Part shown: piece by piece, positions 1-7,054 of the stretch
Position numbering within the stretch: position 1 is the stretch's first letter
How the letters are laid out: each line of letters starts with the position of its first letter
Source of the DNA: Mycobacterium sp. NBC_00419
GTDB taxonomy: Bacteria > Actinomycetota > Actinomycetes > Mycobacteriales > Mycobacteriaceae
Reading direction: 5' to 3'
DNA: 64,000 nucleotides
Assembly: GCF_036023875.1 (NCBI RefSeq)
Contig: NZ_CP107931.1
Span: 2,728,001 to 2,792,000, forward strand
Position numbers and translations under genes: made by a program
The notes under the pieces: model-generated
The model's input: the letters and a program-made list of their open reading frames with translations, nothing else
Told to the model about the DNA's origin: nothing
Database searches by the model: none

Positions 1-2
1 GC

Positions 3-230
3 TGGGATATCGACACCGCGCTGTCCAGGCCGCGCGGGATGCTCTTCCCGATCGGCAGCTTCGGCCAGGGCGGGTTCACCGGAACCACGCTGTGGATCGA
101 CCCGGGCTCTGATACCTATGTGATCGTGCTGGCCAACGTCATCCATCAGCGCGGCGGTCCACCGGTCGTCACGCTGAGCGGCGAGATCGCCACCGAGACA
201 GCTCGGGCGCTGGGCCTGTACGGCAGTTAG
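3..230 (+). CDS. serine hydrolase / beta-lactamase-family protein, C-terminal fragment
   Basis: The frame is open from the left edge, so only the last 75 residues are present. The segment GSFGQGGFTGTTLWIDP followed by a hydrophobic strand and LANVIH is the usual end of class C beta-lactamase/penicillin-binding-type esterases (PF00144), where the HxGFTG-like strand lines the active site (here GQGGFTG). The Ser-x-x-Lys nucleophile motif would lie upstream of base 1 and cannot be checked, so substrate and activity are unknown. It ends 25 nt before the convergent lipoprotein gene. Confidence 0.7.
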   Translation, partial: WDIDTALSRPRGMLFPIGSFGQGGFTGTTLWIDPGSDTYVIVLANVIHQRGGPPVVTLSGEIATETARALGLYGS

Positions 231-255
231 CCCGCCCCGTTGGTGACGTGCGGAC

Positions 256-675
256 CTACGGACAGCGGGTCATCTTCGAGGTCTTGCCGTCGTTGGCCGA
301 TTCCATTGTCTGGGCGTCGATAACGGTGACGCTGACCTTGAAGTCGGGCTCGTCGACGAATCCGATCACACCGTCGCTGTAGGTCCAGTTGCCGAACGGG
401 CCATCACTGGTGCCGTCCGCGCGCAAACCGATGGCCATCGTGCAGTCACCATTGGTGCCCCATTTCCCGATCAGGAAATCCCGCGTGGGCCGCTCCCCCA
501 CAGCCGGCACCGCCGGGCTGGCCGGGGCTTGGGCCGACGTGACCGACGCGCTGGATGCAGCTGACGTAGCGGGGGCAGTCGATGTGTCCGCGGCAGGCTT
601 GGCGGACCCGCCACAGGCAGTGAGGGCAAGCGCGGCGGTGATGCCCAGGGTGCCCAGCACGAATCGGATCGTCAT
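256..675 (-). CDS. small secreted lipoprotein, function unknown
   Basis: 139 aa. Residues 1-20 form a lipoprotein signal peptide ending in the lipobox ALTAC (Cys21), so the mature protein should be anchored to the outer face of the membrane. A low-complexity Ala/Ser/Thr/Pro linker (about 25-60) leads to a compact domain of about 75 residues with conserved-looking Trp, Gly and two Cys (NGDC ... TRCP), probably disulphide bonded. The reading frame continues upstream as an open shadow to base 1167, but MTIRFVLG with its signal peptide is the credible start. I recognise no catalytic motif. It is co-directional with the upstream methyltransferase-like gene, 61 nt away. Confidence 0.75.
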   Translation of the reverse strand: MTIRFVLGTLGITAALALTACGGSAKPAADTSTAPATSAASSASVTSAQAPASPAVPAVGERPTRDFLIGKWGTNGDCTMAIGLRADGTSDGPFGNWTYSDGVIGFVDEPDFKVSVTVIDAQTMESANDGKTSKMTRCP

Positions 676-736
676 GGGCCTGAGTATGTGCCTTCCGGCA
701 CGATCGGGTGCCTGAACCGGAAAGGCGCCCTGGACT

Positions 737-1462
737 TCACTGCGGGCCCGGCCGGGTCGCCAGATAGATCGTCGCAGCGGACTGGCCTCGGGTGATGGGG
801 TTGTCGAACCAGACGGTCGCGGCCTCGACATCGGTGAATACGGCTGCCAGGACGGCGGTGAACTCCTCGTCGGGAGGATCGTCGCTCCACATCGCGAAGG
901 TGCCGCCCGGGACCAGCTTGGTGGACATGGCCTGCAGGCCGTCGCGGGTGTAGAAGCCCGCGTGCGGATCGTGGAGCAGGTGTCGCGGCGAATGGTCGAT
1001 GTCGAGCAGGATCGCGTCATAGGTTCGGCCGGGGGTTTGTGGATCGAAGCCCACCGCACCGGTCGCGGCGCCGAAGAAGTCCGCGCACACGAGCGTGACG
1101 CGACCGTCGGCGGCCAGACCGGCGGTATCCGGGAGCAGATCGCGTTGGTGCCAGTCGATGACGGCATCGGAGTACTCGATGACGGTGACCGTACGAATTC
1201 TGCTGCAGTGCAACACTTCTTGAGCGGTGTAGCCGAGGCCGAGCCCGCCGACGACCACGTTCAGCGCGGCGCCCGGGGTCCGCGCCAGCCCGAGCCGGGC
1301 CAGCTCCTTTTCCGCGACCGTGAACAGGCTCGACATCACATGCTCGTCACCGAGCTTGACCTCGAACACATCTGCGCGCAGCGAGGGGTCGAACCGGCGC
1401 CGCAGACTGATGACGCCCATCGGCGTCTCCTGCCAGCCCAACTCCTCGAAACGTGCGCTCAC
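737..1462 (-). CDS. spermidine synthase-like class I methyltransferase-fold protein
   Basis: 241 aa from a GTG start. The frame stays open upstream to 1639, but that extension overlaps the divergent gene and lacks family-like sequence, whereas the family-typical start ARFEELGWQ begins right after this GTG. The fold shows a nucleotide-binding turn VVGGLGLGYTAQE, an acidic strand end TVIEYSDAVI, and DAILLDIDHSP, as in polyamine synthases and spermidine-synthase-like methyltransferases. Polyamine production is not proven: many actinobacterial members of the group are uncharacterised. The region 1463-1575 is the shared promoter region with the divergent DUF1906 gene. Confidence 0.75.
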   Translation of the reverse strand: MSARFEELGWQETPMGVISLRRRFDPSLRADVFEVKLGDEHVMSSLFTVAEKELARLGLARTPGAALNVVVGGLGLGYTAQEVLHCSRIRTVTVIEYSDAVIDWHQRDLLPDTAGLAADGRVTLVCADFFGAATGAVGFDPQTPGRTYDAILLDIDHSPRHLLHDPHAGFYTRDGLQAMSTKLVPGGTFAMWSDDPPDEEFTAVLAAVFTDVEAATVWFDNPITRGQSAATIYLATRPGPQ

Positions 1463-1575
1463 CAAATGACAGTAGCTGCCGGCCGGGTTTCGGTTTCGCG
1501 TCACCTGGATCGCGAACCGGACACGGCCAGCCGTCGCTGCACCGATAGCAGCGTTCCCGTTGTTAGTGTCGCCCG

Positions 1576-2385
1576 GTGCTGGACTTGCCGGAAACCAACG
1601 GTCTGCGGTCGTCGCGCCCGATTTCCCGGCGCGACGCACTGCGCTACGCCGCCGCGGGGTCGGCGTTCGCGGCCGGGCTCGGTGTCGCGGCGGGTGCTGC
1701 TGCGCCCGCCGCGTCGGCCGCCGCTCCCACGCTGATCGACTTCGCCATGCGTCAGATCCCGGCCGCGGATATCCGGGCTGCCGGCCACTCCGGCGTCATC
1801 AACTACGTCTCGACGTCGCGACCCGGCTCGAGCTTCGGCGCCAAGCCGATCACCCTGCCCTACGCGCAGTCACTGACCGCCGCAGGCCTGGTCATCGTCA
1901 GCAACTACCAGTACGGCAAGCCTGGCGGCACCGCACCGTCGGACTTCACCCGCGGATACGCCGGCGGCGTCGCCGACGCGCGTACCGCCTGGCAGTTGCA
2001 CACCGCCGCGGGTGGCGGCCAGAGCGCACCGATCTTCTTCAGCGTCGACGACGACATCAACCGGGAGACCTGGAACAACGTTGCGCTGCAATGGTTCCGC
2101 GGCATCAACTCGGTAATCGGCGTGCAGCGCACCGGTATCTACGCCGGTATCAACCCGTGCCAGTGGGCCACCGCCGATGGAGTGATCGGGCGTTCGCAGT
2201 CGCCCGGTCACGTCTGGGCGTGGCAGACGCGGTCGTGGTCGCGCGGCCAGATCTATCCGGCCGCCGTTCTGTATCAGCGAGTGGTGGCCACCGCGTCGAA
2301 TCCCGGGCCGGTGGTGGGCGGTCTCGAGGTCGACGTCAGCGATGTGCTGGCCCAGGACTGCGGGCAGTGGAACCTGCATCCGTGA
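1576..2385 (+). CDS. Tat-exported DUF1906 (glycoside-hydrolase-like) protein
   Basis: 269 aa, GTG start. The N-terminus carries a twin-arginine signal (SRRDALRYAAAG, followed by a long Ala-rich hydrophobic stretch ending ASAAA at about residue 49). The mature part begins PTLIDFAMRQIPAADIRAAG and contains IVSNYQYG, PIFFSVDDDIN and VWAWQTRSW, the pattern of the DUF1906 / Rv2525c-like TIM-barrel group related to GH25 muramidases. The acidic cluster after FFSVD is where lysozyme-like members keep catalytic acids, but substrate is unproven; a cell-wall role is inferred. TAGTGT lies 5 nt before the GTG with no clear Shine-Dalgarno, so the mRNA may be leaderless. It abuts the convergent cyclase with zero spacing. 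Confidence 0.8.
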   Translation: MLDLPETNGLRSSRPISRRDALRYAAAGSAFAAGLGVAAGAAAPAASAAAPTLIDFAMRQIPAADIRAAGHSGVINYVSTSRPGSSFGAKPITLPYAQSLTAAGLVIVSNYQYGKPGGTAPSDFTRGYAGGVADARTAWQLHTAAGGGQSAPIFFSVDDDINRETWNNVALQWFRGINSVIGVQRTGIYAGINPCQWATADGVIGRSQSPGHVWAWQTRSWSRGQIYPAAVLYQRVVATASNPGPVVGGLEVDVSDVLAQDCGQWNLHP

Positions 2386-3591
2386 CTAGGTCGGTACCGC
2401 GACACTGACCTCGTCGTTGGTGGGCAGCGGCCGCATGAGCGCGGGCAGGACGAGGTGGCGGCGCATGCGCCAGTTCGACTCGCGGAACAGCGATGCCATC
2501 GCCGCGACGGTGCCGCCGACATCGTCGCGGCCGGTGAGGTAGGCCCACCGGTGGGCGTCGGGCAGCTCGAAGAACTGCTCGAAGAAGCGGGGGACCTCGG
2601 CATCCGGCATGCGCAGTACCGCTTCCAGGCCGATCTGGCGGACACGGTGGATCACCTTCGCCGCCGGTGACCAGACGGTTGCGTGGGCTGCGGCGAGCGC
2701 GCGGTCGGGGTGGCCGGGCAGGTGCGCGGCGAGTGCGGCCGCCACCTGGGGGGCGAGCTGCAGCGATGCGGCCACACTGAACCCGGTTGCCGGGTGAATC
2801 AGGGGGGCGGCCGCACCGAAACCGAGCACGTTGGACCCCGAGTGTCGCGGATGATCGACGCGGAACGAAACCTTCTCTGAGCGTGCATCTTTCGGTGCCA
2901 CGATGCCGTGGTGGGCCAGGCGTGCGTGGAGGCGGCGGCGCAGGGTAGACAGCGGTAGCCCGGGCCGGCGTGCCAGTGAGGTCTCTTCGACGAGTATCTG
3001 GCCTTCGCCCAGGGGGACGACGTAGAGGAACGTCGGCCAGCCGGGCTCACCGTGGTCGGCGCGCCAGTCCATGAACAGTGCCTCACCGGTGTCGACCAGC
3101 GTGGTGACCGATTCCTCCGGGAGGATCACCCCGTAGGCCGTCTGTTCGGCGGGCACTCGGCGCGACGGGGTGGGGTCCAGCGGGCGCCACCGGCCCGCGG
3201 CGTCCACGACGACCGCGGCCCGCAGTGACGAGCCATCGGCGAGCGCCACCACACCGGGCTCCGGGGATCCGACGGCGCGCCCGGTGTTGACGGTCACCCC
3301 CGTCAACTGGTCGGCGAGGTGCGCGCGGAGAGCGTCGACGTCGAGGACGGCGTACTCCCAGCCCAGACGGTGTTCGGTGAGCGCGATCGCCCGCCCAGCC
3401 GCTCTTGCCGCGACGACGGAAGCCGGCAGGTCAGCCGGTATTTCCGGGCTCCACATCCCGTAGGTCGCCACCCAGGGCCGGTCCGGGTTTGGGTCGAGCA
3501 ATCCGACGTCCAGTCCGACCTTTGTGCACGCGGCGGCCAACGCCATGCCGGCGGGTCCGGCCCCGACCACCAAGACGTCCATGTGTTCCAT
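2386..3591 (-). CDS. lycopene cyclase family FAD-dependent protein
   Basis: 401 aa from ATG 3591; ATG 3582 is an equally good alternative, and an open extension to 3660 looks non-coding. The N-terminus MDVLVVGAGPAGMALAAAC is a dinucleotide-binding Rossmann motif, followed by YGMW in the position of the CrtY/CrtL cyclase signature and a C-terminal helical half (HPATGFSVAASLQLAP) matching plant/bacterial CrtL-type lycopene beta-cyclases. The expected reaction is cyclisation of lycopene ends to beta-ionone rings in the membrane. No crtE/B/I genes are adjacent, so the pathway must be encoded elsewhere or the gene acts on another isoprenoid. Confidence 0.8.
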   Translation of the reverse strand: MEHMDVLVVGAGPAGMALAAACTKVGLDVGLLDPNPDRPWVATYGMWSPEIPADLPASVVAARAAGRAIALTEHRLGWEYAVLDVDALRAHLADQLTGVTVNTGRAVGSPEPGVVALADGSSLRAAVVVDAAGRWRPLDPTPSRRVPAEQTAYGVILPEESVTTLVDTGEALFMDWRADHGEPGWPTFLYVVPLGEGQILVEETSLARRPGLPLSTLRRRLHARLAHHGIVAPKDARSEKVSFRVDHPRHSGSNVLGFGAAAPLIHPATGFSVAASLQLAPQVAAALAAHLPGHPDRALAAAHATVWSPAAKVIHRVRQIGLEAVLRMPDAEVPRFFEQFFELPDAHRWAYLTGRDDVGGTVAAMASLFRESNWRMRRHLVLPALMRPLPTNDEVSVAVPT

Positions 3592-3695
3592 GGTGCCCTG
3601 TGAAGTGTCGACCGGCGATGACATAACCGGGACATGTGGCGAACGGGGATCGAGTGGCAACCGCTGCCGGGTGGTTCGGCGGGTCGGCTGTCAGC

Positions 3696-4652
3696 TCACT
3701 GATCGAGTCCGTCGGGTAGCTGCTCGGCGCCCCCATCAGCGAGGGGTTGGCCGATGAAGTCCAGTCCGGCGCGGATTGCGGGGCGGTGCCGCAAGATTCG
3801 GTAATGCGCTAGTCGACCGAGTCCACGCGTGGTGTGGAGGCGCGCGCCTGGCCATGCAGTCGCCACGCGTTCACTGGCCGCATAGGGGCTGTCTGGGTCA
3901 TCGGGGTCGTGAATCAGAAGTAGCTGCGGATAGTTGGCTCGTCGACCGGTCCACGTCAAATTCGTCTCATGGAGTGGCCTGCCTATCCGCGCCTCCAGGC
4001 GACGATGCAGGCCCGAACGGATCCGGCGGCCAAAGCCGTGACGTGCGGCGAACAGATCGAGATAGAGCGGGAATTCGCCCATGGGCGCCAGGAAGACCAA
4101 GCGTCCGACCGGTGCGCCCGCAGCCGCCGCCAGTACGGTTGCGTTCGCCCCGAGCGAGTGGGCAACCACCGCGTGTGCCGGCCCGTGTGCCGCAATCATG
4201 GCCGCAATCGCGTCGGCACACTCGATGGCGGTGGTGCGCCCGGGCGCGAGCGCACCGGGCTCAGATTCGTTGTGGCTCGGCAAGTCGAACGCGATAACCC
4301 GATAGCCCGCTGCCACAAGCGGATTGACGAACACTGCCAAATGGGCGCGCTGACCGCCCCAACCGTGCACCAGATAGATCGGCGGTCCCTCGCCCCATTG
4401 CTCCCCGGCGACCCGATGTCCATCCCAGAACGCTTCTGTCGGCCTGCCCGGTGACACACCCGGCGGCATGCGCAAACTCGACTCAAGAACCGGCGGGGTG
4501 CACCACAGCTCGACTGCCCACCGAGATCCCAGAGCGGGAACCGACCGCTCCAGCAGCCAGAACAGCCTGCGCACCCGCGCACCCACAGGGGGCAGGACGC
4601 CGGAGCCCGCAAGGTCGAGCGGTGGTAGGTCTCGCGATGCCTCCTCCGTCAT
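3696..4652 (-). CDS. alpha/beta hydrolase
   Basis: 318 aa. Core motifs are in order: oxyanion region YLVHGWGG (about residue 92), nucleophile elbow VVAHSLGAN (about 165), an acidic loop HDPDDPDSPYAA and a late catalytic His in LGRLAHYRILR. The elbow is H-S-L-G, a usual variant of GxSxG. The first 70 residues, rich in Arg and Trp, are not part of the core fold. The substrate cannot be told from sequence. Transcription probably starts from the TACAAT hexamer 8 nt before the ATG, giving a leaderless or nearly leaderless mRNA. It ends 104 nt upstream of the lycopene cyclase start, on the same strand. Confidence 0.8.
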   Translation of the reverse strand: MTEEASRDLPPLDLAGSGVLPPVGARVRRLFWLLERSVPALGSRWAVELWCTPPVLESSLRMPPGVSPGRPTEAFWDGHRVAGEQWGEGPPIYLVHGWGGQRAHLAVFVNPLVAAGYRVIAFDLPSHNESEPGALAPGRTTAIECADAIAAMIAAHGPAHAVVAHSLGANATVLAAAAGAPVGRLVFLAPMGEFPLYLDLFAARHGFGRRIRSGLHRRLEARIGRPLHETNLTWTGRRANYPQLLLIHDPDDPDSPYAASERVATAWPGARLHTTRGLGRLAHYRILRHRPAIRAGLDFIGQPLADGGAEQLPDGLDQ

Positions 4653-5011
4653 GACCCCCGATTGTAGGGGCCCCGCACGAATCGCCAGATCTGTGCAGGT
4701 CCGCGCACCGCAGCCGACCCGTCGGCCGGTGCCACCACACAGCCGTCCCCTCGCGTGAGCCTTGTCGCTGACCTGAGCTGTCGCGAAGGCGCCAGACCCG
4801 AATGGCGCTGCGGCTCAGGGGAACCCATCACACCCGACGAGCTGTTGCGTGCGCCGCGCTGGGCTTTCGCCGCCGTGCCTGACTGTGGGTGCCTTCGGGC
4901 ATGATGTCGGGCCGCGACGTGGCCCGGCCGCCGCGACCTGCGGATACACAAGAAAGTCGGACCTGCCGTCTACCATTCCACCGGCGCCCCACCCGATGGA
5001 AAGGACGAGAC
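4653..5011. other. divergent intergenic region, hydrolase / topoisomerase
   Basis: This 359-nt gap separates the divergent hydrolase and the topoisomerase operon. It holds the hydrolase -10 box, and near its right end TACCAT (4971-4976), a weak candidate -10 for the topoisomerase genes, followed by a purine-rich ribosome binding site GGAAAGGACGAG before GTG 5012. No credible small gene, RNA or repeat was seen. Confidence 0.5.
4661..4666 (-). promoter_or_regulatory. -10 hexamer TACAAT of the alpha/beta hydrolase gene
   Basis: Read on the minus strand, TACAAT ends 8 nt before the hydrolase ATG. It fits the SigA-type TAnnnT element and the spacing seen for leaderless mycobacterial transcripts. 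No clear -35 element was seen. Confidence 0.45.
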
Positions 5012-7045
5012 GTGAGCTACACCGCTGCTGACATCACCGAGCTCGACGATGTCCAGCACACCCGCCTGCGGCCGGCGGTGAACCTCGGTCTGGACGTCCT
5101 GAACACCGCTTTGCGGGAGCTCATCGACAACGCAGTAGAAGAGGTGGCAGACCCCAGCCACGGCGGCTCCTGCGTCACGATCACCCTGCACGGCGACGGC
5201 TCGGTCAGCGTCGCCGACGACGGGCGCGGTCTGCCCGTCGACACCGATCCGACGACCGGCAAGAACGGCATCGTCAAGACGCTGGGTACCGCGCGTGCCG
5301 GTGGGAAGTTCTCCGCGCACGCCGACGCCACCAGCACCGGAGCGGGGCTGAACGGAATCGGCGCCGCGGCCGCCGTCTTCATCTCCGCCCGTACCGACGT
5401 CACGGTGCGCCGGGCCGGAAAGACCTACCTGCAGAGTTTCGGCCGCGGCTACCCCGGCGTGTTCGAGGGCTCCGAGTTCGATCCGGAGGCGCCGTTCACC
5501 CGCGCCGACGCGCAGAAGCTACGCGGCATCGGCAACCGAAAGCCCGACGCGCAGGGCACAACAGTGCGCATCCTGTTCGACTCCGCTGTCGTGCCCGACT
5601 CCAGCATTGACATCGCCGAGGTACTGCTGCGCGCCCACGCCGCGGCGCGGATGTCTCCCGGTGTGCACTTGATCGTCGTCGACGAAGGCTGGCCGGGCGA
5701 CGAGATCCCGCCGGCCTTGCTCGAGCCGTTCAACGGCCCGTGGGGTACCGACACGCTGCTTGACCTCATGTGCACCGCGGCCGGTAACCCTGCACCGTCG
5801 GTGCGGGCTGTCGTGGAGGGCCGTGGCGAGTACACCACCGGCCGCGGCCCGACACCGTTTCGGTGGTCGCTGACAGCGGGTCCGGCCGAGCCGGCGACGG
5901 TGGCCGCGTTCTGCAATACCGTGCGCACCCCCGGCGGCGGGTCGCACCTGACCGCGGCGATCAAGGGGCTGTCCGAGGCCTTGTCCGACCGGGCGTCCCG
6001 CATCCGCGACCTGGGTCTGGCCAAAGGCGAGGAAGGCCCTGAGCCACAGGATTTCGCGGCGGTCACCGCCCTGACCGTCGACACCCGCGCTCCCGATGTG
6101 TCGTGGGACTCCCAAGCCAAGACGGCGGTGTCGTCACGGTCGCTAAACCTGGCGATGGCACCGGATGTGGCCCGCAGCGTCACCGTGTGGGCGGCCAACC
6201 CGGCCAACGGTGACGCCGTGTCACTGTGGACGAAGCTGGCGCTCGAGTTCGCGCGGGCACGGCGTAGCGCCGAAGGCGCCAAGGCGCGCTCCCGCGCGGC
6301 ATCCAAAGCCAAGGGGCTCGGCACCAATCTGTCGCTGCCGCCGAAGCTGTTGCCCAGCAGGGAAACCGGGCGCGGGTCGGGAGCCGAGCTGTTCCTCTGC
6401 GAGGGCGACTCGGCGCTGGGCACCATCAAAGCCGCGCGCGACGCCACATTTCAGGCGGCCTACCCACTGAAGGGCAAGCCGCCCAACGTCTACGGGTACG
6501 CCCTGAGCAAGGCTCGGGGCAAGGACGAATTCGATTCGATCGAACGCATCCTGGGCTGCGGCGTGCGCGACCACTGCGACCCCGAACAGTGCCGCTATGA
6601 CCGGATCCTGTTCGCCTCCGACGCCGATCCCGACGGCGGCAACATCAACTCGAGCCTGATCTCGATGTTCCTGGACTTCTACCGTCCGCTCGTCGAGGCC
6701 GGTCTGGTCTACGTCACGCTCCCGCCGCTGTTCGTGGTCAAGAACGGTGACGAACGGATCTACTGCCAAGACGAGTCCGAGCGGGACGCCGCGGTGGCCC
6801 AGCTGAAGGCGACCTCCAAGAAGCGGGTGGAGGTGCAGCGCAACAAGGGTCTCGGTGAGATGGACGCCGACGACTTCTGGAACACCGTGCTGGATCCCCA
6901 GCGGCGCACGGTAATTCGCGTCCACCCCGACCACAGCGAGATGAACCTGCACCATACGTTGTTCGGCGGGCCGCCCGAGGGCCGACGCACGTGGATGGCC
7001 GACATCGCCGCCCGCGTCGACACCTCTGCGCTCGACCTCGACTAG
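5012..7045 (+). CDS. atypical type II topoisomerase, ATPase (GyrB/ParE-like) subunit
   Basis: 677 aa. GTG start chosen because AAAGGA lies upstream at good spacing and VSYTAADITELDDV precedes the ATPase; the open frame to 4889 has no family sequence. The GHKL ATPase shows the N box ELIDNAVEE (36-44), VADDGRGLP (68-75) and the lid region GGKFSAHADAT. The Toprim part keeps the metal-binding Glu in CEGDSALG (E464) and DADPDG (537-542), with RNKGLGEMDADDFW near the end. Residues around these differ from GyrB/ParE (EGDSALGTIK for EGDSAGGSA; DGGN for DGAH). It forms one operon with the GyrA-like gene 9 nt downstream. The pair resembles the additional type II enzyme reported from M. smegmatis (TopoM/TopoNM), which relaxes DNA and introduces positive supercoils. 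Confidence 0.88.
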   Translation: MSYTAADITELDDVQHTRLRPAVNLGLDVLNTALRELIDNAVEEVADPSHGGSCVTITLHGDGSVSVADDGRGLPVDTDPTTGKNGIVKTLGTARAGGKFSAHADATSTGAGLNGIGAAAAVFISARTDVTVRRAGKTYLQSFGRGYPGVFEGSEFDPEAPFTRADAQKLRGIGNRKPDAQGTTVRILFDSAVVPDSSIDIAEVLLRAHAAARMSPGVHLIVVDEGWPGDEIPPALLEPFNGPWGTDTLLDLMCTAAGNPAPSVRAVVEGRGEYTTGRGPTPFRWSLTAGPAEPATVAAFCNTVRTPGGGSHLTAAIKGLSEALSDRASRIRDLGLAKGEEGPEPQDFAAVTALTVDTRAPDVSWDSQAKTAVSSRSLNLAMAPDVARSVTVWAANPANGDAVSLWTKLALEFARARRSAEGAKARSRAASKAKGLGTNLSLPPKLLPSRETGRGSGAELFLCEGDSALGTIKAARDATFQAAYPLKGKPPNVYGYALSKARGKDEFDSIERILGCGVRDHCDPEQCRYDRILFASDADPDGGNINSSLISMFLDFYRPLVEAGLVYVTLPPLFVVKNGDERIYCQDESERDAAVAQLKATSKKRVEVQRNKGLGEMDADDFWNTVLDPQRRTVIRVHPDHSEMNLHHTLFGGPPEGRRTWMADIAARVDTSALDLD

Positions 7046-7054
7046 GAGTACTTC

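Noticed and set aside
676..1167. Upstream extension of the lipoprotein frame
   Set aside because: It lies antisense-free but out of frame within the methyltransferase gene and has no protein character; the signal peptide starts at 675.
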